A DNA stretch of 64,000 nucleotides from Spirochaetia bacterium (GTDB lineage: Bacteria; Spirochaetota; Spirochaetia; Sphaerochaetales; Sphaerochaetaceae), in the NCBI GenBank assembly GCA_022482625.1, contig JAKVOU010000001.1, positions 2,776,784 to 2,840,783 of the forward strand, in the 5' to 3' direction. Positions within the stretch are counted from its first letter, which is position 1. Every line of letters begins with the position of its first letter. Below, in pieces: positions 26,944-36,169 of this stretch. Position numbers and translations under genes: made by a program. The notes under the pieces are model-generated. The model was given only the letters and a program-made list of their open reading frames with translations, did not search any database and was not told the DNA's origin.

Positions 26944-27843
26944 ATGGATAAATACTATAAAAATCGAAAAATAATAATTGCTTTTCTGATTCCTGCTATG
27001 GCAATTTACTTGTCCTTTGAGATAATACCTGTAATTTTGACTATATTGTTTTCTTTTAATACTTGGCCTGGCATACAGTCTGTTCCCTTGAAATTCGTCG
27101 GACTACATAATTATTTGTTATTGTTCAAGGACTCTGTTTTTCTTCATTCGCTGAAAAATATTGCCGTGTACGTGATTGCAAGTGTTTTTTTGCAAGTTCC
27201 CATAGGATTTGCCCTTGGTTTTCTGATTCATTATTTTAATAAAGGTGAAAAACTTTTCAAGGCAGCTTTTTTCATTCCGATGATCCTGTCTGTAACTGCA
27301 GTAGCTCTCCTATGGAATTTTATTTTTTTCCCTACTGAAAAAGGAATCCTCAACAGTATTCTTCTGGCACTTGGTATATTGAAAACTCCTCATCAGTGGC
27401 TGGTTGATCCTTCGACTTCTTTGATTTGCCTTATTGCTGTTACGACATGGACAAGTGTCGGTTACTATATGATAATCTGTCTTTCTGGATTGACTGCTGT
27501 CCCGCAAAGTATAGTTGAAGCATCTGTTCTTGATGGGGTGACAGAATTTCAAAAAATACGATATATGTATGTGCCTCTGCTTTGGGATTCAATAAAGGTT
27601 TCTGTCATTATGGTGATTACCGGGGTCCTGAAAGTGTTCGATACTGTTTACATACTTACACCGACAGGCGGTACTGATAATTCCACGATTGTCCCAGCGT
27701 TGCTTATGTACAATGAAGCATATCGCTACAGCAGATACGGAATCGGCAGTGCCATTGCAACGCTTATTTTTTTGTTGAGCATACTTGCTTCAATTTTCAG
27801 TTTACGTCTTATGCGACAAAGCAGTGAGGAAGATACTTTATGA
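26944..27843 (+). CDS. Sugar ABC transporter permease (MalF type)
   Basis: This 299-residue permease has six predicted helices and the binding-protein-dependent transport (EAA) loop around IVEASVLDGVTEFQKIRYMYVPLL (about residues 190-213). It pairs with the next gene to form the channel. No ATPase gene is in the cluster, so a shared MsmX-type ATPase elsewhere is likely. The ATG at 26944 is chosen; an in-frame TTG at 26932 is possible. It ends with a 4-base overlap into the second permease. Confidence 0.9.
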   Translation: MDKYYKNRKIIIAFLIPAMAIYLSFEIIPVILTILFSFNTWPGIQSVPLKFVGLHNYLLLFKDSVFLHSLKNIAVYVIASVFLQVPIGFALGFLIHYFNKGEKLFKAAFFIPMILSVTAVALLWNFIFFPTEKGILNSILLALGILKTPHQWLVDPSTSLICLIAVTTWTSVGYYMIICLSGLTAVPQSIVEASVLDGVTEFQKIRYMYVPLLWDSIKVSVIMVITGVLKVFDTVYILTPTGGTDNSTIVPALLMYNEAYRYSRYGIGSAIATLIFLLSILASIFSLRLMRQSSEEDTL

Positions 27844-28667
27844 ATGTTAGGAAAATTTTGCATTTGATTGGTTATGTCCTGTTTGTTTGCCTTGCAGTGG
27901 CTAACATTTATCCTCTTGTTTTCTCCTTGTTCTGCTCTTTGAAAGGTAATTTGGAAATATTCCAGTCTTTCATGGCTTTACCAAAGCATTTCCGATACCA
28001 GAATTATATAACGGCATGGAAAGTCGGGAGAATCGGACGATATTTTGCAAATACTATTTTTCTTGCTGCAATGACCATTGTATTGTCTGCCGCAGTGGGC
28101 TCGCTTGCCTCATATATTCTTTCACGGTTTCGTTTTCACTCAAAAAATTTTGTTTACTTTTTTTTCATTGCCGGATTGATGATTCCGATGCAGGCCGTAC
28201 TGATTCCTCTTTCTTATCTGCTGGGAAAACTCGGGGCAATGAACAAATATTCAGTATTGATTCTGTTGTTTACAGGATTTTGTCTTCCTATGACGATAAT
28301 GATCATTACCAGTTACATGAAAAGTATTCCAAGAGAATTGGAAGAGTCTGCTGTAATGGATTATGCCAATACGGTTCAGATATTCATGTTGATTATTTTT
28401 CCTTTGATTCAACCTGCAATTATCAGCGTATCAATATTTAATTTTATTCAGGTGTGGAACAATCTGTTGTTTCCTCTGATTTTTATTTCGGATTCAAGCA
28501 AAGGTACTATCTCAATGGGGCTTTTGTCTTTCTTCGGAGAGTTCAGTACAAATTATAGTGCTTCAATGGCAGGTATTTGCCTCACGACAATTCCTGTCGT
28601 AATTGCTTATCTGTTCTTTCAGGAGAAAATTGAAAATGGAATTATGTCCGGAGCATTAAAGGGATGA
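27840..28667 (+). CDS. Sugar ABC transporter permease (MalG type)
   Basis: This 275-residue permease has the EAA loop IPRELEESAVMDYANTVQI (about residues 165-183) and six helices. It overlaps the MalF-type gene (ATGA). The conserved end SGALKG is typical of MalG. It is the last gene of the operon; no clear terminator follows. Confidence 0.92.
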   Translation: MNVRKILHLIGYVLFVCLAVANIYPLVFSLFCSLKGNLEIFQSFMALPKHFRYQNYITAWKVGRIGRYFANTIFLAAMTIVLSAAVGSLASYILSRFRFHSKNFVYFFFIAGLMIPMQAVLIPLSYLLGKLGAMNKYSVLILLFTGFCLPMTIMIITSYMKSIPRELEESAVMDYANTVQIFMLIIFPLIQPAIISVSIFNFIQVWNNLLFPLIFISDSSKGTISMGLLSFFGEFSTNYSASMAGICLTTIPVVIAYLFFQEKIENGIMSGALKG

Positions 28668-28972
28668 TGAGATGATATAGGGTCTGATATCTCGGAATTT
28701 GTTTACTTCCAAATTGCAAACATCATTTTATACTGTTCCTAAAATGAACTGGCCAAAAAATTCTGAGAGGTTTTAGCAATATTGAACGTTACGGAAACAT
28801 GTGCTGTATTTTTCGGATATTCATAATTCTTTTGGACTCATCATATACCTCTGAAAAAATATTGTCTGCATGCACTGGAACTTTATGGTATTGACGACTA
28901 TCTAATGCGTGAAAAAACAACCATTTTGTACATTTTGCTTGAGAAAAAACTGATTGTGTAAGCTTTTTTAAT
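28668..28972. other. Gap before the IS1634-type element
   Basis: It holds the second copy of the 37-base repeat (28738-28774) and an open plus-strand tail at about 28825-28962. That tail ends ALELYGIDDYLMREKTTILY..., which looks coding but has no start or recognisable family; it is probably the end of a lost gene. Confidence 0.4.
28738..28774 (+). repeat. 37-base dispersed repeat, copy B
   Basis: Same orientation as the copy at 19714-19750 and differing by one base (A for G after CCAAAA). It lies between the end of an ABC operon and an insertion element. Confidence 0.6.
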
Positions 28973-28998
28973 CAGAGTTTTGCAATACAGGTTTAGTA
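28973..28998 (+). repeat. Left terminal inverted repeat of the IS1634-type element
   Basis: The repeat starts CAGAGTTTTGCA and ends GGTTTAGTA. Its reverse complement is found at 30878-30903 with one mismatch in 26 bases. Confidence 0.85.
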
Positions 28999-29102
28999 TG
29001 AATTGCTGAAAACCATGTAATATCCTTGTCTGATTGCAGTTATGTGCCTTGAATCTTTTCTTTATTTGTATTAAACTTTAGTACATATAAAGGAGGCCAG
29101 GC

Positions 29103-30869
29103 ATGGGCAGGAAGAAGGATCCGAACGCAAAGTACCGGATGAAGGCATTCCGTTCAAACGGCCATAGGTATGCGATAACCACAGATCCCAAAATCAACAG
29201 GAAGGGCATCCGTGTCCCCGACATCACCGTCTGGGGCAAGCTTGACGAACCCTTCCTCTTCATCCCCAACATCCGCTTCAGGCTTCTTTCTTCCGATGAG
29301 AAGGAAAGGTTCCTCTTCCCCGAGGCATGGGACCTGTCCCGCCGGTATGACCGTACAGGGGTTCCCGACGACGGTCCCCCATACGAGGGTGAGGATCGGT
29401 ACCTGCTCTACGGCGACAGCCTCATGCTTGACCTGCTTGCCTGCGACTGCGGGCTGAAGGAGGATCTCGAGACCGTCTTCGGTCGCGGGCGTACCGCCGA
29501 GATCCTCACCATCGCCTACTTCCGGCTCATCTACGGACGCAGCTGCAGCAGGCTCGAGTCGTCGTCAAAAACCCAGTGGTATCCTTCCGCAGGGATCGAC
29601 TCCAGCAGGATAACGAGGCTGTCGCAGTCGGTCACCAAGGAGCAGGCCGACCGGTTCATGGCACTCCGCACCTCACGCGAGGGCGGGGCTGCCGACTGGT
29701 TCGGGATAGACAGCACCAGCATATCCAGCCATGCAAGGGACCTGGCGGATTCCCGATGGGGGAAGAACAAGGAACACGACCTCGCAAGGCAGGTGGGGCT
29801 GCTTGTCATGTACGACATGGAAACCGGCCTTCCCGCCCATTACCGGAAGCTTCCCGGAAACATCCCCGACTCCAGGACGCTGAGGCTATTGCTGGAGGAA
29901 CTCAAGAGTGCGGGATTCAGTGACTACGGCCTCATCCTGGACAGGGCGTATCTCAGCAAGGAAAACCTGGATCTCCTCGTGCCGGAGGGGATCAGGGCCA
30001 TATTCATGGCGAAGACCGGTGACGCAAAGATCACGAAATGCATCGGAGAGGCCCTTTCCGAAAGCGGGAGCATCACGGCCAGGGGAGTGTTCCTCAGGGA
30101 CCACGACTGCTATGCCAAGGATTACGAGTACCCCTATTGCTACAGGGAAAACGAAGGGAAAGGCCATGGGACGTCGGTTCCGCAGAGGCTCTGTCTCTTC
30201 TTCGATCCCGAGGCCAGAGGCGCAGAGGACAAGGCGCTCACCGTGGAGCTGCTTGACGAGGAGGAGAGCCTCCTCGGTCACCTGGAGGGCGGCCCGGCGC
30301 CGGATGAGAGGCTCCTGAAGAAATTCCGCAGGCACTTTGCCGTCGAGACCGATGGTGACGGGACGGTCATCTCCTGCTCGAGGGACGAGGAGAAGATTGC
30401 GGGATGCAGGAAACGCTGCGGGTTCTTCGCGATCGTCTGCACGAACATGGATGCACGGGAGTATCCGCTTGGGTGGGTCCTTTCCAAATACCGGATGCGG
30501 GATTCCCAGGAGAAGGCTTTCATGTATCTGAAGGGCTGGCAGGGAGGAAGGAGGCTCCGGACCTGGACGGAGCCCAGTACCGACGGAAGGGTCTTCTTCC
30601 AGTTCGTCGCACTCATCCTCAACTGTTACCTCCATGCCCGCTATTTCTCCACGAGCGATGGTTTCAGGAAGCGGTTCGCGACTCCGTGGGACGTACTTGA
30701 CGAGATGCGGTCTGTCAGGCTTGTCCAGCTCAGGGGCAGGTCCCCGAAGGTCTCGGAGTTCGTCGGGAAGCAGGTGGACATCTTCGACGAGTTCGGGCTG
30801 GAGATCCCCAAGGGTTCAAGGCCCGGTTCCAGGAAGAAGCCGAAAACAAGCGGTAAAAAGAAGGATTGA
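29103..30869 (+). CDS. IS1634-family transposase
   Basis: This 588-residue DDE transposase has an open frame throughout. WFGIDSTSISSHA (about residues 200-212) contains the first catalytic aspartate, GLILDRAYLS (near 277) the second, and the C-terminal YRMRDSQEKAFMYLKG (near 463) the glutamate. The tail FFQFVALILNCYLHAR...VLDEMRSVRL is typical of IS1634. GGAGG is well placed before the ATG. It is GC-rich and lysine/arginine-rich at the end. Confidence 0.9.
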   Translation: MGRKKDPNAKYRMKAFRSNGHRYAITTDPKINRKGIRVPDITVWGKLDEPFLFIPNIRFRLLSSDEKERFLFPEAWDLSRRYDRTGVPDDGPPYEGEDRYLLYGDSLMLDLLACDCGLKEDLETVFGRGRTAEILTIAYFRLIYGRSCSRLESSSKTQWYPSAGIDSSRITRLSQSVTKEQADRFMALRTSREGGAADWFGIDSTSISSHARDLADSRWGKNKEHDLARQVGLLVMYDMETGLPAHYRKLPGNIPDSRTLRLLLEELKSAGFSDYGLILDRAYLSKENLDLLVPEGIRAIFMAKTGDAKITKCIGEALSESGSITARGVFLRDHDCYAKDYEYPYCYRENEGKGHGTSVPQRLCLFFDPEARGAEDKALTVELLDEEESLLGHLEGGPAPDERLLKKFRRHFAVETDGDGTVISCSRDEEKIAGCRKRCGFFAIVCTNMDAREYPLGWVLSKYRMRDSQEKAFMYLKGWQGGRRLRTWTEPSTDGRVFFQFVALILNCYLHARYFSTSDGFRKRFATPWDVLDEMRSVRLVQLRGRSPKVSEFVGKQVDIFDEFGLEIPKGSRPGSRKKPKTSGKKKD

Positions 30870-30877
30870 GGGATTTG

Positions 30878-30903
30878 TACTAAACCTGCATTGCAAAACT
30901 CTG
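30878..30903 (-). repeat. Right terminal inverted repeat of the IS1634-type element
   Basis: TACTAAACCTGCATTGCAAA is the start of the 26-base inverted copy of 28973-28998. Beyond 30903 the sequence continues as the GH1 gene. Confidence 0.85.
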
Positions 30904-31861
30904 AATTCTCAGTGACAATGACAGGAAGTCCGGTCTTGCTGACGGTTCTTCTTACACAATCTGCTACAGCAAACGGAGCAAACTCATATCCCATAGCAGT
31001 CAGCTTCTTGCCAGGAGGACAAGGGAAATCATGCTTGCTGACCGGTGCATCAGGATTATGTCCGGCAGGAATATAATTGGTCGTATACGCCTGTACACCT
31101 ACGTAATCATCACCCTTTGTCAATGCAAAGTAATGCCCTTCACAATTCTTTACGATACGTTGCTGGCATAGTTCTTCTTCAGTTCCATCAAATACCCAGT
31201 CAGTGACAGCGAGGCCAAGTCCGACCTTTACGTCCGGAATATTTTTTCTGATTGCTTCCCTTGCAAGTATATGAGCCTGGGACATGTGGGGCTCGACAAT
31301 AGCTGCCACTTTGTCAGGTTCCATTGTCTTGATCGCCATGAAACCAGGATAGGTACGTCCATAACGATAACCAAGATTTGTATCCAGATCCGGCTGGTTG
31401 ATCGTCATGGCATATGGGATAAGATCACCCAGTTCTGCTGTAACCAGATCACAATACTGACTGAACCGCTTAGGTGCATCTTTCCAAATCCAACCACCCT
31501 TACGGCTTACCCAGATAGGAAGCGTATGATGGCAGAATGTTACGATCGGCGTGACATTGTTGGCCTTGCAACATTCAAGCACCCTTCTGTAATGCTGTAG
31601 TTCTGCATAGCTGATCTCCCCGTCTTCCGGTTCAATGCGTGCCCATTCGATACCGAAACGGAACGTGTTGAGCCCAAAAGAGGCGAGCATGGCAATATCT
31701 GCTGCATATCGATGATAATGATCAGTGGAATCTCCACACTTATCTTCACATGGGCTATCATAACGACGTTCAAATTCCCACCAGTCAGAAAAACGGTTAC
31801 CTCCTTCTACTTGATATGCAGAGGTGGCAGCACCCCAAAGAAAACCTTTTGGAAAGTCCAT
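30904..31861 (-). pseudogene. GH1 beta-glucosidase-like gene truncated by the IS1634-type element
   Basis: About 319 residues of a GH1 enzyme remain: FPKGFLWGAATSAYQVEG at the start, FGIEWARIEPEDG, and IVTEN at the break, which carries the nucleophile glutamate. The final 100 or so residues, including the last active-site strands, are absent and replaced by IS-derived frame. The acid/base position reads TINQPD (CAG codon) where active beta-glucosidases have NEP, as in plant myrosinase. It is the last gene of the LacI-controlled ABC operon, 21 bases after the MalG-type permease. As it stands it is unlikely to be functional. Confidence 0.85.
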
Positions 31862-31882
31862 GTTATACTCCTGTATTATTTT

Positions 31883-32722
31883 TCAGCCTTTGACAGCACC
31901 GGCAATGGCGCCGCTTTCAAAAGCTCTTTGAGTGCATAAGAAAAAAATCAACGGAGGCAGCAACAGCAACATTGCTCCTGCAGCCTGCACCGTGATATGC
32001 TCACCATAGCCGCCTCCGGCATTTGCAAGAACAGCCGTAAGGGGACGGTATTGTGAATCCGGGATGACGATAAGTGCTCTGAGCAGATCGTTCCAGACCC
32101 AAAGAAAATCGAATATTGCAAGCGAGACCATACTTGAGGCAGACAGAGGAAGTACAATCCTCAGATAAGTCTTGAATATACCAGCTCCATCAATCTTTGC
32201 AGCATATATCAATTCCTTGGGAATGCTTGACATGAAAGCACCTAGCAGGAAAATTCCGAACGGGAGTGTAGCTGCAGTATGACTCATCCATATCCCTGGA
32301 AAGGTATTTTGTAAATGTACGCTTTTCAGAATGATGAGCGTCGGTGCAAGCGTAATCTCTGCAGGTATGATGATCAGGGCAGCAATGTATTCATATAGTT
32401 TCTTCCTATGTGGTACGGAAGTGAAGAACAGTGCATATGCAGCAATGGAAGAAAAGAAGAGCACAAAGAAAACAGTCGGGAAGGTGATGAAAACGCTGTT
32501 CTTGAAACCTTGCAGGAATTTTCTTTGGCTGACCATTGCCCTATAGTTATCCATGGTGAATTTGTGCTCTGACAATGCATGCCACCAACCGGAACTGGCT
32601 GCATTGCTGAAAGGACGGAATGAATTCACAAATACTCCGCAGAGAGGAAGTACCCAGATCAGAATGAGCGAAACAATGACTACTGCCTTAACTATAGCAG
32701 AAACAGAGTATTTCTTATCCAT
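31883..32722 (-). CDS. Sugar ABC transporter permease (MalG type), LacI operon
   Basis: This 279-residue permease has six helices and an EAA loop IPKELIYAAKIDGAGIFKTY (about residues 170-189), ending SGAIAGAVKG as in MalG proteins. Its start overlaps the stop of the upstream permease (TAATG). It precedes the truncated GH1 gene. Confidence 0.92.
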   Translation of the reverse strand: MDKKYSVSAIVKAVVIVSLILIWVLPLCGVFVNSFRPFSNAASSGWWHALSEHKFTMDNYRAMVSQRKFLQGFKNSVFITFPTVFFVLFFSSIAAYALFFTSVPHRKKLYEYIAALIIIPAEITLAPTLIILKSVHLQNTFPGIWMSHTAATLPFGIFLLGAFMSSIPKELIYAAKIDGAGIFKTYLRIVLPLSASSMVSLAIFDFLWVWNDLLRALIVIPDSQYRPLTAVLANAGGGYGEHITVQAAGAMLLLLPPLIFFLCTQRAFESGAIAGAVKG

Positions 32723-33624
32723 TATGCTTCCTCTCTTGTGGCGACTCGGCTGATGTAGTAAATCATCACGATGAAAAAAGCCATAATGGAAACAACTGCA
32801 GCTCCGTAATGCGGAGACGAGAAAATAAACGTCTGTTTGTAGAAAAGCAATGCCAGTGTCTGGCTTTTATTGGCCGGCCCTCCATCTGTGAGTACGAAGA
32901 CGATATCAAAAACCTTCAGGACCTGTACCAGTTCAGTCACGACAAGAAATGAAAACTGCGGCCTTATGGCAGGAAGTGTGATATGCCAGAAACTCTGTCT
33001 GTTGTTGGCACCATCTATGCTTGCTGCTTCCAGAAGTTCTGTGGGGACATGTTCCAACGCTGCTGCCAGAATAATGAGCGCCATGCCCATTTGGCTCCAT
33101 ATCCAGATGAAAACCAAAGCGATATTGACAGTCTTGGGGTTCCCCAACCATGAAACGGATGCGTGCAACAGGGCGGCAAGCAATCCTACGTTCGGGTTCG
33201 GAGTAAACACAAACATCCAGATGATTGCAGTAGAAGTACCTGAAATGACAAGAGGAATAAAGAAAATGCCTCTAAACAACTTCCGGTGCTTGTACTGTTG
33301 TGTAAGGAGGGCTACACAGAATCCTAGGCAGATAACTACAGGAACACCAAGTAGCAGCCATTGTAACGATGTAATGATTGCTCCCTCACTTGAAAACCCT
33401 TTCCATGAGAAGAAGTTTTTATCATGGAAAAGCCTGCTATAGTTTGCAAGTCCGACAAAAGAGCCTATGTTGAATCCCTTCCCGTCACTCAGACTCAATA
33501 TGATGGTCATGCATGCGGGAAGGAGGAGAAAGAAAAAAATAAGCAGAAGAGCAGGTAGCAGCAAGAGCAAGCCCGATATGCTTTCGTTCTGTCTGTGATG
33601 ATGCCGAATCTGTCTGCTTTTCAT
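32722..33624 (-). CDS. Sugar ABC transporter permease (MalF type), LacI operon
   Basis: This 300-residue permease begins with a short basic cytoplasmic tail, then a first helix (about residues 20-45). The EAA loop VPTELLEAASIDGANNRQSF is near residues 205-224. The ATG at 33624 has AAGAAGG seven bases upstream; a TTG at 33642 in the same frame is rejected. It follows the binding-protein gene directly. Confidence 0.92.
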   Translation of the reverse strand: MKSRQIRHHHRQNESISGLLLLLPALLLIFFFLLLPACMTIILSLSDGKGFNIGSFVGLANYSRLFHDKNFFSWKGFSSEGAIITSLQWLLLGVPVVICLGFCVALLTQQYKHRKLFRGIFFIPLVISGTSTAIIWMFVFTPNPNVGLLAALLHASVSWLGNPKTVNIALVFIWIWSQMGMALIILAAALEHVPTELLEAASIDGANNRQSFWHITLPAIRPQFSFLVVTELVQVLKVFDIVFVLTDGGPANKSQTLALLFYKQTFIFSSPHYGAAVVSIMAFFIVMIYYISRVATREEA

Positions 33625-33638
33625 GCTTATACCTTCTT

Positions 33639-34898
33639 TCAATTTTTTCCGAAATTTTTCTGCATATCATCAAGCAGGGAAGGAATATCTTCCGGGTTGA
33701 GAATTGCAGCCTGCAAGGCACTTACCAAAGCAGCATTTTCTTCATTGCCGATAGATGCAGTAATAGCAGGTATGATGGCTGAAGAAGCAAGCATGTCCAT
33801 GGTTTTCTTTGTCAGAAAAGCACTGTACAGGTCACTGCTTACATGTCTGTTCGGTACCACATATCCTGACGGTGCAAACTGAGCTTGCCCGTCCTCACTG
33901 GCTAGGAATGAAATCAGCTGCAGTGTTTCTGCATCATCTGTCAAAGCGAGTGCCACATCGGCATTTGCAATGGCAAGACCTTTTCCTGCATCGGTACCTG
34001 GGAACAAGGTGTAGTCTATATCCTTACCCTCGACAAGGCTGTCATTTACAGCGCTTTCTGCAATCCCTGCTACCCAGCTGCCGCTTGAAATAACAGTTGC
34101 TGATGCATTTGTTCCGAATACGTTGGCAATTCCGTCGACGAGATCGGTTCCGAGACCTGCCATTTTTCCGCCGGCAATATAGTTGTCACCGTAGAAAACA
34201 GCAACTTTCCGGAATGCGTCCACAACCGTAGGATCGTTCCATGCAATATCCTTTGCAAGGAAACCAAGATACTTGTCATGCCCGTTGGTTGCTGCATAGA
34301 TAGAAGTGAAAAGTTGAGGAATGGTCCATGAAGCTTTGCCTATCGCACTTACGATATAATTTTTCTTTGCAGCTTCGCTGTCGGCATAGGAAATGAAAGA
34401 GTCCCATGAAGAGAAGTCACTTTCTTGTGCCTTTTTAGGATTGAACCAGAGCAGATTGAGTACGTTTGTCCTGACAGGAACTGCATAAATATTGCCATTT
34501 GAACTGAACTGACTTGTCCAATCAGTTCCAAAATCAGTTTCAAGCTCGTCTCCAATTGAATTAAGGCTTACTGCATTACCTTCCTTGACTAGGTCTGTAT
34601 ACCCAGTTGCACCTCCGAGAATGACAATGTTCGGTGGATCTCCTGCAGCTAACCTCGGTCCAAGGATAGGCATCGGGTCCGCAACACCTTCGTAAAGAAC
34701 TTCAATACCTGTAGTTGTCCTGAACTTGTCAAGCACTTTCTCAAATGCCTGTTCCTCACTGGCACTCCAAGGTCCGAGAATCTTGAGAGTTTTTGTCTCT
34801 GTGGCATCTTCGGTCGTACCATTGGCAAAGACCATACCACAGTTCAGCATAACAAGCATGGCACATATTGCAACCATTTTTGTCTTGTATCCCTTCAT
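33639..34898 (-). CDS. Sugar ABC transporter substrate-binding protein, LacI operon
   Basis: This extracellular family 1 binding protein of about 419 residues has a signal peptide ending VFANGTTE, then KTLKILGPWSASEEQAFEKV. GGAGG lies eleven bases before the ATG at 34898; an upstream ATG at 34916 has no ribosome site. Together with the two permeases and the GH1 gene it suggests uptake of a beta-glucoside. It sits 44 bases after the LacI gene with no terminator between. Confidence 0.9.
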   Translation of the reverse strand: MKGYKTKMVAICAMLVMLNCGMVFANGTTEDATETKTLKILGPWSASEEQAFEKVLDKFRTTTGIEVLYEGVADPMPILGPRLAAGDPPNIVILGGATGYTDLVKEGNAVSLNSIGDELETDFGTDWTSQFSSNGNIYAVPVRTNVLNLLWFNPKKAQESDFSSWDSFISYADSEAAKKNYIVSAIGKASWTIPQLFTSIYAATNGHDKYLGFLAKDIAWNDPTVVDAFRKVAVFYGDNYIAGGKMAGLGTDLVDGIANVFGTNASATVISSGSWVAGIAESAVNDSLVEGKDIDYTLFPGTDAGKGLAIANADVALALTDDAETLQLISFLASEDGQAQFAPSGYVVPNRHVSSDLYSAFLTKKTMDMLASSAIIPAITASIGNEENAALVSALQAAILNPEDIPSLLDDMQKNFGKN

Positions 34899-34942
34899 TT
34901 CTTTCGTAGCCTCCATGATGCAAGTATTTATAAAGATAATCT

Positions 34943-35962
34943 TTATATAGCTTTTGAACTTCCTCTTATAACCAATCTTGTGGGTAAGATGACGTGGGGT
35001 TGGTCAAGTGCTGTGTTTTCAACACGTTTTACCAGCATTTCAACAGCTTTCGTTGCTATTTCATCTATGGGCTGATGAACTGTCGTCAGCGGAGGAATGA
35101 TCATGGATGCGGCATGGTTGTCATCAAATCCGATAACCGAAATATCATCAGGTACTCTGAATCCCAATTGCAGGAGTGCATTGATGGTGCCGAGGGCAGT
35201 TTCATCACTTTCACAGAAAAAAGCGGTAAGCTTTTTATTTTTCTTCAAGATTTCTTTTGTGTTCTTGTATCCTGAAAAAAAGGCACTTTCTCCTTCCTGC
35301 ATGGAAAATAATCCAGACTGTACTTCAAGATTTGCTTCCTGCAGGGCAGTCTTATAACCATTGAATCGATCTATACCTTCCTGATAGGTATTGCCGATGA
35401 TACATCCGATCTTTTTGTGTCCAAGCGATATAAGGTATGAGACAGCTGTCTTTGCACCTTGAAAATCATCAATAGTGACATAGTCATGATTGGCATGGGC
35501 TGTGAGATCGTGAGGATGTACGATGACAAATGGAGTTTCATGTTTTGTAAGTTTTTCGATAAATTTGCTGTTTATGCCAGATATCGTATCAAGTACCAAG
35601 CCATTGATGATGCCTCCGGCACAAGCTGTCAGTATACGGTTCTGGGCTTCCGTGGCGTCAGTAGCAGTTGAGAACACATTCAGGTTGTAGCCACGCATGG
35701 TACAAGCCTTGAACGTTTCGTTTATCAGCTGGGATGTGTAGAATGAATCGATTGGCCACCCTACCACAATGCCAAGGTTCATTATACGTTTGCTGTTCAG
35801 TGAACGTGCAATGAGATTAGGGGTAAAGTGAAGTTTCTCGATTGCCTTTTCAACTTTTTCACGGGTCCCTGCAGAAACATTTGGTTCGTCATTGATTACC
35901 CGGGACACCGTCTTGAATGCGACGCCGGCTTCTTTTGCGACATCTCTCATGGTTGTACTCAT
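34943..35962 (-). CDS. LacI-family transcriptional repressor
   Basis: This 339-residue regulator has the LacI HTH at residues 4-25 (MRDVAKEAGVAFKTVSRVIN), the hinge helix (IARSLNSKR) and a periplasmic-binding-like effector domain (NLGIVVGWPID, ISVIGFDDNHAA). The ATG at 35962 has AAGGAG seven bases upstream. It is the first gene of the ABC-GH1 operon, and its promoter contains two identical LacI-type operators, so it represses itself and the operon. Confidence 0.94.
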   Translation of the reverse strand: MSTTMRDVAKEAGVAFKTVSRVINDEPNVSAGTREKVEKAIEKLHFTPNLIARSLNSKRIMNLGIVVGWPIDSFYTSQLINETFKACTMRGYNLNVFSTATDATEAQNRILTACAGGIINGLVLDTISGINSKFIEKLTKHETPFVIVHPHDLTAHANHDYVTIDDFQGAKTAVSYLISLGHKKIGCIIGNTYQEGIDRFNGYKTALQEANLEVQSGLFSMQEGESAFFSGYKNTKEILKKNKKLTAFFCESDETALGTINALLQLGFRVPDDISVIGFDDNHAASMIIPPLTTVHQPIDEIATKAVEMLVKRVENTALDQPHVILPTRLVIRGSSKAI

Positions 35963-35984
35963 AGGAAGACTCCTTATCCACATA

Positions 35985-36041
35985 TGACACCGTTGTCAAT
36001 CTGACAATTTGCATATTATTATAAAATGACACCGTTGTCAA
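35985..36041 (-). promoter_or_regulatory. LacI operon promoter with two identical operators
   Basis: TGACACCGTTGTCA occurs at 35985-35998 and 36027-36040, centres 42 bases apart (four helical turns). On the minus strand a -35 box TTGACA (36041-36036) and a -10 box TAATAT (36018-36013) are separated by 17 bases. The upstream operator overlaps the -35 box and the other lies downstream of the start. The CG-centred dyad is typical of LacI-family sites, and looping or cooperative repression is plausible. Confidence 0.85.
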
Positions 36042-36169
36042 TAGGATTTTATGCATAAATTCCTACAGATAGTAATGGATGATGATTTATGAACCTTCAG
36101 ACGAAAAGCTTCATTTATTTGTAGTATGATGAGGATTGACACTATTTCTATTTCTGCTATGCTACCTTC

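Larger units (their letters stand above)
28973..30903 (+). mobile_element. IS1634-type insertion sequence, apparently intact
   Basis: The 1.93-kb element is bounded by 26-base inverted repeats with one mismatch and contains a single long transposase gene. It is far GC-richer than its flanks. No convincing target-site duplication is visible: only AAT is shared outside both ends. The sequence left of the element is not the missing end of the interrupted GH1 gene. A deletion next to the element is therefore likely. Confidence 0.88.

Noticed and set aside
29886-30635. Long open frame of 249 codons on the minus strand inside the IS1634-type element
   Set aside because: It is antisense to the complete transposase, proline/arginine-rich from GC-rich codons, and has no ribosome site or domain.
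30641-30903. Continuation of the GH1 frame into the IS1634-type element
   Set aside because: The residues after VTENS come from the insertion and are antisense to the transposase, so they are not part of the glycosidase.
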